From: Aspidiotus rigidus
Lineage: Eukaryota; Arthropoda; Insecta; Hemiptera; Diaspididae
Direction of reading: 5' to 3'
Assembly (NCBI GenBank): GCA_035079385.1
Contig: JAVHKY010000028.1
Location: forward strand, 4,278,001-4,342,000
DNA: 64,000 nucleotides
Made by a program: the position numbers and the translations under genes
Part shown: positions 1 to 9,403 of the stretch, piece after piece
Layout: the number at the start of each line of letters is the position of its first letter
How positions within the stretch are numbered: the stretch's first letter is position 1
The notes under the pieces: model-generated
Seen by the model: only the letters and a program-made list of their open reading frames with translations
Database searches by the model: none
What the model was told of the DNA's origin: nothing

Positions 1-26
1 GATTAAGTATTATGTTGTTCTTCGTT

Positions 27-109
27 GAATACTCGTAGATGCAAAAAGTATGAGCTCGTTTCGTACAGCCTGGAGTAACATTCCTGCTTTTTGCATCTAC
101 GCAGTATTC
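27..109. repeat. short inverted repeat (hairpin)
   Basis: Two arms of about 22 bases (27-48 and 87-109), reading CGTAGATGCAAAAAG on the left with its complement on the right, flank a spacer of about 38 bases. They could fold into a cruciform or an RNA hairpin. No target duplication is visible, so its origin is open. Confidence 0.6.
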
Positions 110-155
110 CTACTTCCGTCTTTGATTTACGTGCTGTTTTAGATTTAAGTTTTCC

Positions 156-650
156 TTGCACTTGTTCCTTATCCTTGTAACGATTCGTATTTGTACAATA
201 ATATTTTACATTACAACTGATTCAGTACATTGCCTACTCAACAACAGGAAAAGACAATGCCTGGACGAAAATGCAGTCGATGATGCATCAACCATAGAAC
301 AACTGAAAAAAGAACTTCACCACGAACGGAAATCCAGGAGGGACCTTGGTGAAAAAGTCAGGGCGATGACAACACAGATCACGACACTGACCAATACCAT
401 CAAAGAGCTAACTGACAAGCTGAATAAGCAACAAGAAACCACCTCCACCAGCGCACCCAGCACGGAACAACTAGCGCCAGAAATCAGGAAGCTTGTTGAA
501 TCCTTACTGGAGCCAGTGATAAGCGCAATGACTAAAGGAGCCAACGCAACCCCAACGACCGAGCGTGCCGCGGCACGTTTCGAAGCCACCCTTAAGGCGG
601 TTCAAGAGCGAGCTAGACGAGCGGGGCCGGGTTTCCTTGGTTGTAAGTAG
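156..650 (+). CDS. putative coiled-coil protein exon, unknown function
   Basis: I do not recognise this protein. From about residue 45 to 90 it has charged heptad-like spacing (EQLKKELHHERKSRRDLGEK and on), as in a coiled coil. A Ser/Thr/Pro-rich linker follows, then an Ala/Arg-rich helical tail. The start is uncertain: the first 30 codons look like untranslated or intronic sequence, and no good start context is seen. Near the end, GTAAGT at 643 is a strong splice donor, so this may be an exon and the stop at 650 may never be used. It could equally be the first ORF of a retrotransposon. No partner exon was found downstream. Confidence 0.35.
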   Translation: MHLFLILVTIRICTIIFYITTDSVHCLLNNRKRQCLDENAVDDASTIEQLKKELHHERKSRRDLGEKVRAMTTQITTLTNTIKELTDKLNKQQETTSTSAPSTEQLAPEIRKLVESLLEPVISAMTKGANATPTTERAAARFEATLKAVQERARRAGPGFLGCK

Positions 651-1387
651 TTATAAAGGTTAAGATTTTTTTCGTGCAGAGAAAATGACAATTGAGCGAA
701 TAATTGAGGCTCTGCTCGCACAGTAAAAAAACGAAAACTCGAGATGAGTAAATATATTTACGTTTCGACGCAAACTGCGGCGTCTTCTTCAGAATATTGC
801 GGAAATGAACGTACGCGCAACTAACAGAAAGTTGAACTAAAAAAAGATAGAAAAAAGAATCAGCTTTCATGCACAGCAATTATATGAGGACATAGGTACT
901 CTCTACACTATGTTTCAAGACGAAAATTTAAAAGAAAATCAGGCTTTTATGGGTGCATTTTTAAGGAAGATGCGAATATGCTTCCACAACTGCGTTGGGC
1001 GACGAAAAAGATCCACGTCAAACTCACTGGTTTGCTTTGCACCATCAGAAAAATTTAATCAGTCGATTAACTAATAATTATATTTTTGCCAGCAGCCATC
1101 GACGTAAAACTTTACTACAACATCAGCAACATTTCTAGAAATGAATTATTGTGTCGCTGAGCACCTAGGTGTATAATTGACACGCTCGCGAATTCCATCA
1201 ACATCACTGTCCTGACTCGTCGAGAAATGAAAACAGCTCCTTTCGCAATGAAATACGTCTAAGGTTCATTGAAATACCATCTCGACGATATCAAAGAAAT
1301 AAGAATCGAAATATCACGAGTTTTCCGTCGACATCCACAGGAATTAGACCTATCGAGATTTTTGAAGTGAAGTCGGTAATTAACGAG
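651..1387. other. no recognisable gene
   Basis: AT-rich sequence. The last 150 bases are purine-rich and gene-like in composition but interrupted in all frames, and may be the decayed 5' part of the virus-like gene that follows. Confidence 0.4.
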
Positions 1388-1391
1388 ATGA

Positions 1392-2120
1392 GTGAGAAAT
1401 CGTCGCCCAAGTCTGAAGAGGGAACACTCGATATTCATACCACCGAAAGCGAAAATACCGGATCAAGCTATGCTGATACATCAAAGAAAGGAACTACACC
1501 AGATCACGTTGAAAAAAATCGAAATTCAAAGTAATCGAGATGAATCCCCACTCGAGATGTTCGAGTTAAAAGAAATGAAATCGAGAATAATCTGCCGAAA
1601 GACGATGGAACACCACGTCTACTTTCGAGTGGTAGTGCCAAAAATCAAAATCTTGGTCGGTCAAATTAAAGGATTTGAAAATAAAAAATACGCTATATTT
1701 GAAGGATCGACCAAGTTTTCATAAGTGACGGAAGGGTTCCTAGCAACATTGGACGAAAAGGCAACCGAAATCTCTCCAAAATTCGCGCCGTATTCTAAAA
1801 AGGATGGAAATTACAGAATCACTCTGCAAAATACAAAAAGGAAAGATGTGGAGGTTCATCGAAATTCAAGGACAATCCCATTCCGCGTTATAGACGAACT
1901 TACAGGACGAGCACGAAGTATCATATATCTAGACGTAGCGGTAGTAAAACACAACTCAATACCCAAATCTATGGCCATTGGAGCAGGCCATATCAAGCAA
2001 CTCGAAATTTCTACCCTTCGTAGATACATACGAAAGTTTGACCGGGATTACTCAAGATCGAGATCGTCAAAAATTCCAATCGAAGGTAGGATCGTGGGTC
2101 GAAATGTTGAAATGCTATGA
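1392..2120 (+). pseudogene. unknown Polinton-associated ORF, interrupted
   Basis: One frame is open except for a TAA at 1722-1724, so it appears as a 110-codon and a 131-codon half. The protein is basic and mixed alpha/beta in composition, with no motif I can name. Its place just before the protease and packaging genes suggests a structural protein, but that is inference. A second frame, from ATG 1388 to the stop at 1534, encodes a hydrophilic Ser/Thr/Glu-rich peptide of 48 residues that overlaps the start. Either that is the real N-terminus followed by a frame shift, or the two frames are unrelated. The downstream end overlaps the next ORF by four bases. Confidence 0.5.
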
Positions 2121-2665
2121 AAGCTAAACGTTATTTCGGTGCAGGGTTCAAGAAAAAGAATCAAAAAGTCAACTGTATGAAATATCCGGTCATGTTGAAC
2201 GATGAAGAACAAGGAAAGATGTTTCATACGAAAAAATTGCTTACTCTGAAATTAGGTTCCGAACGTTTCCAACGCACAAAAGAGTCTGTAATGAATGGGA
2301 CATTTCTCCCCGTAACATCATATCAATTAAAACGTATTAAAAGCGCGATACACAACAAGAAAAGTATCGAAATAAAATTATCTATAAAACAGATTGATTT
2401 CATTTGTAAAAATAATAAAAGTAGGAGGTTTTCTACCTCCGATTATACAAGCGCCCTACCAGCTATTGCGGCCGTAAGTTCCATAATTTCGAGCGCAGTA
2501 AACGCCTATGAGAATAAGAAAACGAACGATCGACAAGTAGCGGAAAAAATTCGACATAATAAACGTCTAGAAGAAGAAGAAGAAAGTATAAAGGGAGGTG
2601 TCAAGGGTAATGGTCTCTTCGATCAGTTAACGAAAAAATCTAAAAAAAAAAAGTCGCTCCTCTAA
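2117..2665 (+). CDS. basic Polinton protein, possible minor virion component
   Basis: 182 residues, starting in an ATGA overlap with the previous ORF. The N-terminal half is very basic (KAKRYFGAGFKKKNQK). A central segment repeats a Lys-rich pattern ending in KLSIKQIDF. Residues about 108-130 form a small-residue hydrophobic stretch (SALPAIAAVSSIISSAV), followed by a charged helix and a Gly-Gly-rich, Lys-rich tail. This layout, directly before the protease gene, recalls small basic, membrane-active virion proteins that adenain-type proteases process in related viruses. The functional assignment is inference; the open frame and composition are seen directly. Confidence 0.5.
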   Translation: MKAKRYFGAGFKKKNQKVNCMKYPVMLNDEEQGKMFHTKKLLTLKLGSERFQRTKESVMNGTFLPVTSYQLKRIKSAIHNKKSIEIKLSIKQIDFICKNNKSRRFSTSDYTSALPAIAAVSSIISSAVNAYENKKTNDRQVAEKIRHNKRLEEEEESIKGGVKGNGLFDQLTKKSKKKKSLL

Positions 2666-2688
2666 CCAATTTAGATATTGAAAATTGT

Positions 2689-3000
2689 ATGAAAGAGTTG
2701 AACATAAAAAACTTTCGCGGTGTATTCATGAGAGACAATTTACCCCTAAAAGTCAAGAAATACGAATCTGCAGTTGTGAATTTGGACTCTTCCAAGAATC
2801 CTGGAACTCATTCGGTAGCATATGTAAAAAAAGGGCGAATTGTTCAGTACTACGACAGTTTTGCCGTGAATCCACCGACTGAACTAATAGATTACTGGGG
2901 AAAAAGATGCTCTATCTTCGCTAATGCTACACAAGATCAATCTATTGATCAAGTGATTTGCGGTCATCTTTGTTTGAAGTTCATAAATAATCATGGATAA
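2689..3000 (+). CDS. adenain-like cysteine protease (Polinton PRO)
   Basis: 103 residues. Motifs in the order expected for adenovirus-type (C5/Ulp1-like) maturation proteases: GTH with the catalytic His at residue 41, YYDSF with the acidic residue at 56, a Gln at about 84 or 88, and ICGHLCL with the nucleophile Cys at 91. In Polintons the enzyme is thought to process capsid precursors. The frame stops shortly after the Cys motif, whereas adenain-type enzymes run on for some tens of residues, so the C-terminus may be truncated. It starts 24 bases after the previous stop, in the tight packing typical of these elements. Confidence 0.8.
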   Translation: MKELNIKNFRGVFMRDNLPLKVKKYESAVVNLDSSKNPGTHSVAYVKKGRIVQYYDSFAVNPPTELIDYWGKRCSIFANATQDQSIDQVICGHLCLKFINNHG

Positions 3001-3110
3001 TTCTAAAAGTTGCTGTTTTTCTAATATAATAATTTACATACTACAATCTTGTCACGTTATCTTCGAAAAAATTAGTTCAAAATCTGTTCAGAGGAAAACT
3101 AAGAGAAAAC
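3001..3110 (+). other. short gap between protease and integrase
   Basis: AT-rich spacer with no gene. A stop-free stretch here runs over the integrase start in another frame and looks like a shadow. Confidence 0.4.
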
Positions 3111-3924
3111 ATGTCATTGTCGAGAAGAGCGAAGATCGCGGACGAATTATTTGCTCCTGTTGTGGATCGTTTTCGGAAGAGAAGAATTCTTACAAAGGGA
3201 ATGGACGATCTTTGGGGTTGTGATTTCTTAGATATGAGTAGATACGTGAAAGATAATAAAATACCTTGTACAAAGACTGGATACAAATTTTTGTTGGTTG
3301 TGATTGACACATTCAGCAAATATTTATTTCTGGAACCATTGAAAAATAAAACCGGTCTAGCATCTTCCAAGGGTAAGTCCAATTTTTTTACATTCTGATG
3401 AGGGGAGGGAATTTTTTAATAAAAATTTTCTTACGGTTTGTAAGACCTACTCTATTCATTTATATCATTCATTTACAAAGGAAAAAAGTGCAATATGTGA
3501 AAGAGTTATACGTACGTTGAACCAAAAACTAGCTAAACATTTTGAGCGTTCTGGTCGACACAATTGGATTAATTTTCTACCAACTTTACTACACGAATAT
3601 AATGTACTCGATAAACACCGATCTATTGGTATGGCGCCGTCTCAGGTAAGTAAAAAGAACGAGGATATTGTTAGAGCCAGACTATTTCCGGTTCCGATTC
3701 GCGTCATGGACAAAAAACCATCATTTACCATCGGACAACGTGTCCGTATTTCAACTGTGAGGGGTACATTTGCTAATAAATACGATCCGAAATGGTCTCG
3801 AGAGATTTTTACTATCACAGAAATAAATGCAACAGATCCTATCACCTACAACATTAAAGACATGGACAATAATAGGATATTGGGGAAGTTCGATGAAAAA
3901 GAATTGCACAAAACCAGTTTCTAG
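3111..3924 (+). pseudogene. retroviral-type DDE integrase (Polinton INT), broken
   Basis: The first part (3111-3398) holds the start of the catalytic core: GCDFLDM with the first catalytic Asp, then a beta-strand-rich segment reading FLLVVIDTFSKYLFLEPL. The second part (about 3392-3924) is in another frame. It carries the second Asp in SDEGREF, the catalytic Glu in CERVIRTLN, and a C-terminal beta-rich domain with GQRVRIS, of the kind that binds DNA in integrases. About 15-20 residues that normally lie between the two Asp motifs are missing, and the frame changes near 3375-3390. A GGTAAGT there could act as a splice donor, but an internal deletion explains the missing residues better. All three DDE residues survive but not in one frame. 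Confidence 0.8.
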
Positions 3925-4138
3925 ACTACACCCGGAAGACTGACTTCTAGATTACATCAGTTCTTTTTGTTTGGTAAAAAAAAAAAAGGTTGAAGAGTAG
4001 GGTGTTATTGTCTTCATGGCTGAAATTATTGAAGAGTAGGGTGTTACAATATTGTCTTCATGACTGAAATTATATTTTCATTCACATTTGCTAACATCCT
4101 CAAGCAGCCACCACTTGAAATACAATTATCGTTTAAAA
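3925..4138 (+). repeat. gap with short direct repeats
   Basis: Spacer after the integrase. The pairs ACTTCTAGA/GACTTCTAGATTACA and GAAGAGTAGGGTGTTA...TTGTCTTCATG occur twice in tandem, at about 3990-4022 and 4031-4063. No gene is seen. Confidence 0.5.
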
Positions 4139-4459
4139 ATGGCTTTTTTGATTTTAATGAATATTATTACGTCAATTTCGATTTTGATTATTTTAAAAAA
4201 GAATAAAGAAGTGGTAAGTACACGTGTTCTTTTTTTTTTTTAAATTGTGAAGTTTTTGTGAATTAATTTTACCTCTTTTTTATAGATAACTCCACCAAAA
4301 AAAGAGGTAAAAGAGAAAAAGTTTCGGTGCTTTATATGTTACAACAAACCCGCGGAATTAATGGCGCATCCATGCGGTCACTTTGACCTTTGTTTCGAGT
4401 GCGAAAATTATCTTACAGACCCATACATATGTACAGTGTGTAGAAGAGACTGTACATAG
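4139..4459 (+). CDS. membrane-anchored RING-finger protein, one intron
   Basis: Two exons, 4139-4213 and 4286-4459, are joined in phase 0 across a 72-base intron with GTAAGT donor and TATAG acceptor, giving about 82 residues. Exon 1 is almost entirely a hydrophobic helix after the Met, so it should anchor the protein in a membrane. Exon 2 holds a compact RING of C3HC4 type: CFIC, then PCGH, CFEC and CTVC with the expected spacing. RING proteins of this kind act as E3 ubiquitin ligases. It sits between integrase and ATPase genes on the same strand, so it is probably an accessory gene of the Polinton. The frame is intact. An intron in a virus-like element is notable and supports nuclear expression. 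Confidence 0.65.
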
Positions 4460-4466
4460 GCGAGAG

Positions 4467-4476
4467 TATATATAAT
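4467..4476 (+). promoter_or_regulatory. TATA-like box before ATPase gene
   Basis: TATATATAAT lies 8 bases after the RING stop and about 69 bases before the ATPase start. It resembles the boxes seen before the genes at 13.0-15.1 kb. Confidence 0.4.
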
Positions 4477-4535
4477 TTCACCTATCGGTGAGTATTTCAT
4501 AAATATTAGTCCGTTTTGTCATATTATTCATAAAA

Positions 4536-5176
4536 ATGGAGAAAATTAAGCAAAGTATTCGCGTATTGAGTTTAGACTCGCACAAATCAGAACCTCGTCG
4601 GGTTCATCTTTGGCCGAATGTGAGTCGTACACTTGTATTAGGAAGTTCAAATTCAGGAAAGACCAATGCTACAATAACGATGATTTTACATATACCTCGT
4701 TTGAAAAGTATCTTTCTGTATTCGAAAACCGCCTCTCAACCTAAATATGAGCTCCTGAAAGAATTAGTTGATAATCATAATCGCGAATCAAATGAAAAAA
4801 TTAAGTTTTTTCAGTTATCTCTTGAAAAATTACCTAATCCTGAAGAGCTGTAGTGATTTTCGATGACGTGTTAGCGCAGAAAATTGACGATAAAATAGGA
4901 TTATTCTTTATGAGAGGTCGATACCGAGGGATTTTGGTTTTTTATTTAGCTCAATCATACTGTAAAATTCCAAAAAAATCCTGTATTCGTGAAAATACGT
5001 CGTCTATTCTACTTTTTCGGACCGATCTAATTTCATTGGGACAAATATTTTACGAACAGATTACAGATACACTTTTGAAAAATTTAAATGTGTCACAAAT
5101 GTTGGGAAGAAAGATTCGGTTTTCTAGTGTGAGAATGAGCGGTACAAAAATAAATTCGAATACGTTTTCAAAATAA
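4536..5176 (+). pseudogene. FtsK/HerA-type DNA packaging ATPase (Polinton), frame-shifted
   Basis: Genome-packaging ATPase of the A32/FtsK-HerA group. The first half (4536-4853) has the Walker A motif GSSNSGKT at about residues 37-44. The second half (from about 4845) begins with Walker B, VIFDDVL, followed by FMRGRYRG and LAQSYCKIPK, positions conserved in Polinton ATPases. A change of one base near 4845-4855 puts the halves in different frames, so the copy is broken between the two nucleotide-binding motifs. Combined length, about 210 residues, is close to the family norm. It follows the RING gene by 76 bases. Confidence 0.8.
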
Positions 5177-5450
5177 CTGAATAGTGTTACCGATTACAAC
5201 ATATTCCCTCTTCCCATTTGACCTTTTACTGCGCGAATTTTTGTCAACCCTATTAAATACATTGAAAGACGATATTTTCTAAAGTACTAATTATCTCGTA
5301 TCTCATTATCATCTGTACCTACTAAATTTTGGTATTCAAGTGTGACGCTTCTACGATTTTTCTATTTCGTCCTTTAGTGGGCGAAAGTAAACATAACTTT
5401 CCCATACTGTGCAAGGGTTGCGATAATACATGCATTTTCGGTGGTACGTA
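5177..5450. other. gap between convergent ATPase and polymerase fragments
   Basis: No gene recognised. By position it should hold the 3' part (palm domain) of the minus-strand polymerase, but none of its motifs was found. Confidence 0.35.
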
Positions 5451-5781
5451 TTAAAAAAAATATTTCGTTACGTAGCTCTTTTCGTCGCCGACCGCGTTCT
5501 TATATTTTTTGTAAGTAGATGATTTCAGAAACTCGCACTCCCACATTTCAACGACTTGGAAGCCCGATTCTTCTAATAATTCTGTCCTACGTACAGTCTT
5601 CAAGTACAAATCGCCCATTGGTTGTTCATTTACATTGTTTATAGTCTCCGGATGATCACATTTTGGACATCCATGGAAGAAACATCCATGATATTGGAAT
5701 ACAGTCTTAATTTGAGGCTCAAACCCGTCAACTTTAGCCCCACAAATTTCAACTGCTCCAGAATTCTCAGCGCGTAAGAAT
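5451..5781 (-). pseudogene. fragment of protein-primed DNA polymerase B (Polinton PolB)
   Basis: Minus-strand open frame of 110 codons between two stops, without a start codon. It contains the motif YHGCFFHGCPKC followed by TVRRTELLEESG and VVEMWECEF, a segment found in Polinton/adintovirus PolB proteins shortly before the polymerase palm. The palm motifs themselves are absent, so only this central piece remains. Upstream (5790-6080, minus) there are open but unrecognisable frames and a TATATAAG box, which probably mark the 5' region of the same gene. Polymerase and ATPase converge, an arrangement seen in other Polintons. Confidence 0.75.
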
Positions 5782-5957
5782 TAACCCAAGTCACGTATGT
5801 ATTGAAAAATACGCCGGAAGGATGGCTTTCACTCCTTCGATAAAGACACAGGCAAAAAAGAACTTTGAAAAAATCGTAAGAGCAAGAGCAACCAAAAAAT
5901 CGATGTGAGAGGAATGAGAACAATAAAAGGCACTGATGTTTCCGACTGATACACAGC

Positions 5958-5965
5958 CTTATATA
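5958..5965 (-). promoter_or_regulatory. TATATAAG box, minus strand
   Basis: On the minus strand the sequence reads GTATATAAGGCTGTGTATCA. It matches closely the box at 13003 (GTATATAAGGCGGAGTAAGT). It probably drove the polymerase gene whose fragment lies downstream. A TCAG follows at initiator-like distance. Confidence 0.5.
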
Positions 5966-6184
5966 CCCTTTGATCACGCGAGTCTGTGGAATGTTTGTCG
6001 GAATTAGGAACGTGCGCAGGTCGGACATGAGAGAGGACGAGATAGCGCCATCCGAACATTTTTGTGACCATGATGACAATAGATTTTCACATGTGTCATG
6101 ATACAGTTGGCACCAGGGTTATCTGACTCTAAGTCATGGGTCGCCCTCTCATAACAGTATTCAATTCTATACACCATAGTGTTC

Positions 6185-6340
6185 TTTTTTTTTGTTTACA
6201 GAATCGGACGAAGATGAATAAGAAGAAGAAGTATTTACGGGATACGATATCGGGATACGATATCGAATAAGAAGAAGAAGTATTTACGGTATACGATATT
6301 GGAATACGATATCGGGGTCGGGATACGACATCCGGTGCTG
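6185..6340 (+). repeat. short tandem repeats (GATACGATATCGG, AAGAAGAAGTATTTACGG)
   Basis: An imperfect tandem of about 55 bases is present twice, made of an AAGAAGAAG block, TATTTACGG and palindromic GATACGATATCGG units. No coding capacity is evident. Confidence 0.65.
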
Positions 6341-6521
6341 AAAATTTTCAAGGTAACCCCCTATTAGACTAAGTTTATTTTGACCGTTCAGTTCTTATTT
6401 TTTAGTTATAAAAAATATAAAACTTGTAACTTATATGTTTTATAAATAAACTGTGTATATACTCTGTCTTCATTCGTTATAATTAGTACAATTCGAGTAC
6501 TCATACTGAGAAGACGAAATC

Positions 6522-6970
6522 ATGGCACTTAGGCAAATAATTCTTGAATGTATGGGTAAAAAGAGAACACTACCTGCTGAAGAGGTATAGAGTATTGTTG
6601 TGAGTGAAAATGTTGTGTTCTAGGACCGAAAGGTCGTACGAGTATTAACCGAGAAGCTACCACAAGACCGGCATAGATTGAAAATGGCCGTCAAGTTTTG
6701 CGGTACCAACGTCAGTATAATTCCTCGAACGCTCATGGAAACAATAGGTTAGCTCATTCAACTATATTCTCGTGTTCATATCCGACAAATAACCATGTCA
6801 TCATCATTTACTGTTATTGTTGGCACAGGTTTTCGAATTCGTATACTAAAATTTGTAGCCTGCTTAGCTCTATAACCCACATTACAGGTAGTAGGCCAAT
6901 ATTGCACTGGACTGGAAGAATTGTCGTTCATTAATTGTTACCATGGTCGCCCTTTGAGAACGGTGCCCAA
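6522..6970 (+). pseudogene. F-box/LRR-like gene fragment, copy 1 (nonsense and frame shift)
   Basis: Probable exons 6522-6584 (ATG start, GTATAG donor), 6624-6747 and from 6829. Junctions keep frame (phase 0, then phase 1), although the first intron would be only 39 bases. Exon 2 contains VLTEKLPQDRHRLKMAV, which resembles an F-box helix, and exon 3 encodes an LRR-like segment (GLEELSFINCYHGRPL). Here a CAA codon of the sister copy has become TAA at 6873-6875. A two-base difference near 6970 also shifts the frame before the segment that continues into the zinc-finger ORF. The region 6637-7093 is repeated almost exactly at 9705-10163. Confidence 0.55.
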
Positions 6971-6978
6971 CTAAAGTT

Positions 6979-7914
6979 TTGGAATTTCACCGCAAAGAAT
7001 TACAACAAATGGTAGCTTCCAAATACATTTTGAAGACAGTAAGAGTACTGGAACTAGTAGCCCAGTCATTCAGTACGCATCCGAGACAAATTGAGCGGTT
7101 GGAGAAATGTATCAACATTTTGCAGATCAAAGTTAATGATACGTGCAACTCACAGTTAACTATCATTTTAGATATTGGGAGCTCCCATATTTTATCCGAG
7201 CACCAGTGTTCGATGTGTCTTCATATTCTTAAAGATGAAGATGCACTCAAAGTCCACATGGATGAGCATGACCGTAACGTATTTGAATGGTCCATGTATC
7301 GTTGTACCATGTGCGACAATATCCTAACGGATTACGCCGCGTTAAGGGATCATTACCTGACCGAGCATCTAGTGCTGGAATGCACAAATATGAACGAGTA
7401 CATGAGATCTGCTTGTGGAACACTTTTCTTCACCAAGGAGGAGCTGAAAGCACACGAAGGAAGGTTCCATAATGTGAATACTACCAACCGAGACCTAAGT
7501 GCTGAGCTACAGCTTACTGGCAATTCCGATGCCCCCCCCCCCCAACCAACACCATCGACATCCACGGGATCATCCACGGGATCGCAGAAAAAGTTGACAC
7601 GAACAATGAAATACGGAAAGGCCAAATACACCTGCGACTTCTGCCCGCCTACTGAGGAAGTTGTAGATTACAAGAATGCGATGGAGTTAAGAAGACATTA
7701 TTGTGAACATCGTATGTCTACCGCAACAAACAAATGCCGATATTGTTTGGCATTGTTTTGGAGTTCGACATCAAACCAAAAACACAAAAGGGGATGCGCC
7801 ATGAGAGAGAAATACGTATTGGGCAAGCAAGAGTATTGGAGATATTGGATGAATATCGAGACACACTTTACGTCTAAAGTGTATGACAAAGTTGGAGACA
7901 CACTTTACGCTTAA
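6979..7914 (+). CDS. C2H2-type zinc-finger protein with degenerate fingers
   Basis: Open frame of 311 codons whose true start is unclear; it opens inside the duplicated F-box/LRR fragment. Zinc-finger-like units: C77-x2-C80...H93-x3-H97; C109-x2-C112...H125-x4-H130; an imperfect one around 136-164; C219-x2-C222...H240-x3-H244; and C253-x2-C256...H269-x3-C273 (C2HC). A Pro/Ser/Thr-rich linker (about 180-205) includes a run of ten C bases at the DNA level. The last 25-30 residues lie in the palindrome-rich repeat that begins near 7835, so the original C-terminus has probably been replaced by repeat sequence. An acceptor-like TTTTAG at about 7165-7170 may mark the real start of the zinc-finger exon. 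Likely nucleic-acid binding; role unknown. Confidence 0.55.
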   Translation: MEFHRKELQQMVASKYILKTVRVLELVAQSFSTHPRQIERLEKCINILQIKVNDTCNSQLTIILDIGSSHILSEHQCSMCLHILKDEDALKVHMDEHDRNVFEWSMYRCTMCDNILTDYAALRDHYLTEHLVLECTNMNEYMRSACGTLFFTKEELKAHEGRFHNVNTTNRDLSAELQLTGNSDAPPPQPTPSTSTGSSTGSQKKLTRTMKYGKAKYTCDFCPPTEEVVDYKNAMELRRHYCEHRMSTATNKCRYCLALFWSSTSNQKHKRGCAMREKYVLGKQEYWRYWMNIETHFTSKVYDKVGDTLYA

Positions 7915-8275
7915 CGTGTATACAGAATGTGGAAACACACTTCAAGTCTAAAGTGTATGTCGAATTCAAAGACACACTTTAAGTGTAAAGTGTATGTCGA
8001 AGTTGGAGACACACTTGAACCTTAACGTGTGAATCGAATTCGTAGACACACTTCAAGTCTAAAGTGTATGTCAAATTCGAAGGCACACTTGAACCTTAAC
8101 GTGCGAATCGAATTCGTAGATACACTTTACGCTTAACGTGTACTAGAAACACACTTTAAGCACTACCCTTTAGACCTAAAGTGTGTCTTAAAGTGTATGT
8201 TAAAGGGTACGTTAAAGTGTAGTGAAAATCTCTCCAATATATACAAATCTGGTTTTCTTTACAAAATCGTTGGAA
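7835..8275. repeat. palindrome-rich repeat element (ACACTTTA/TAAAGTGT units)
   Basis: About eight units of about 30-70 bases built from ACACTTTA and its complement, spaced by variable linkers. Its right edge (GTTAAAGTGTAGTGAAAATC, then CTCCAATATATACAAATC and GGTTTTCTTTAC) is related to the right edge of the element at 11478-11938, so both belong to one family. The left edge (TATTGGAGATATTGG) is a degraded inverted copy of the right edge. Confidence 0.65.
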
Positions 8276-8740
8276 TTACTAGAGGAAAGATCGAAATAGG
8301 GCACATCTTTCTTAACATTACGACGATTTAAGACTAAGATTTTATTTACCTTAATATCCATCCACAGCAAGGTTGCAGTAAAGAGACACCGGCCAACGAA
8401 ATGGAGAAGACTTGTAAAACGATTACTTTCAACTGTTGGACTTACAATTTTACAACATACAGAGTGTTTCGGTATAGATAAGTATAAGTTTCAAAAATAA
8501 TACCAATAAGAAAGTAAGCAGCATAAGACTATATTTCAAGTCAGTACAATCATTCGTGTTACGCAGGTATTACAACGAAATATAAATTCCAAGGAAATAA
8601 TAAATTAAGATGAGATGAGAACAAAGTGAGAAAGAATAAATGAAAGACAAAGATAAGAGTATTCTCCAACACAGAGGAACAATAATTGTATCGAAATAGA
8701 AAACGACATAATATACCGAGACGAACATAATAAACGAGAT
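8276..8740. other. no recognisable gene
   Basis: AT- and purine-rich sequence without supported coding regions. Long pyrimidine tracts on the minus strand produce spurious open frames. Confidence 0.4.
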
Positions 8741-8743
8741 AAC

Positions 8744-9110
8744 GGAATGAAGAAGAAGAGGATGGAAGCAATGTCTTTATTCAAAGACCTTAAGGACGCT
8801 TCGATTAATTGCTTCCACCCTCTTCCCGTTTCTCTCCGAAAATTGTGTAGAGTAATACTCAAATTTAAACAACGAAAATGTCATAATGAACGAAATAAAG
8901 GTAAACAATGGTATAAGCGTAGTAAATTAGAATAAAAAATGCAATAATATAAGTCAAGCTAACGAAGACAAACGGAATGAAAAAGAAGAGGATGGAAGCA
9001 ATGTCTCTATTCAAAGACCTTAAGGACGCTTCGATTAATTGCTTCCACCCTCTTCCCGTTTCTCTCGGAAAGTTGTTTAGAGTAATACTTAAATTTAAAC
9101 AACGAAATAC
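8744..9110 (+). repeat. duplicated 130-base segment (period about 230)
   Basis: The segment starting GAATGAAGAAGAAGAGGATG and ending near CAAATTTAAACAACGAAA occurs at about 8744-8880 and again at about 8974-9105 with few differences. The short frame at 8747 is not supported as a gene. Confidence 0.7.
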
Positions 9111-9140
9111 TTAAATCTAAACAACGAAAATGTCATAATG

Positions 9141-9403
9141 TCAAATGAATGGTTTCGATGGTTTTGTTTTTATAGGTTTTGTAACTGGTATGGGAGTACT
9201 TCTTGCCTCACAACGGCTGAGATTGATAGAACCGGCACTTGTTGAGGCAGTTGTACCGGTGTCTGACTTTGACTTCATTTTTCTTTTCCTCAGTTGTTTT
9301 GGAAAATGTGACGTGCCAAGCACGTCTGTCGGGTCGTCCTCAACTCTTCTCCCAATGTCTCGATACAACTGCACTTCTTCTCTAATCCGGTCCCCTAGTA
9401 CGG
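9141..9403 (-). CDS. probable terminal exon of unknown minus-strand gene
   Basis: On the minus strand, a pyrimidine-rich tract followed by ACATAG looks like a splice acceptor. The exon from 9403 down to a TGA at 9141-9143 is open. It encodes a charged start (LGDRIREEVQLYRDIGRRVE) followed by a Lys/Arg cluster (KQLRKRKMKSK) and a Ser/Thr/Pro/Lys-rich tail, as in nuclear proteins. The composition is more protein-like than the plus-strand frame over the same bases. No upstream exon could be identified, so this is tentative. Confidence 0.3.

Larger units (their letters stand above)
1388..6080. mobile_element. decayed Polinton/Maverick (virus-like DNA transposon)
   Basis: Plus-strand genes in order: two unknown ORFs, a basic protein with a hydrophobic segment, adenain-like cysteine protease, DDE integrase, spliced RING protein and FtsK/HerA-like ATPase. 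A piece of protein-primed DNA polymerase B lies on the minus strand. Protease, retroviral-type integrase, packaging ATPase and PolB together define Polintons/Mavericks and the related adintoviruses. Several genes carry stops or frame shifts, no major capsid gene was recognised, and neither terminal inverted repeat nor 6-bp target duplication could be found, so this is an incomplete, presumably dead copy. The boundaries given are those of the recognisable genes. Confidence 0.85.

Noticed and set aside
3077..3382. Minus-strand frame opposite the integrase
   Set aside because: Shadow of the integrase coding region.
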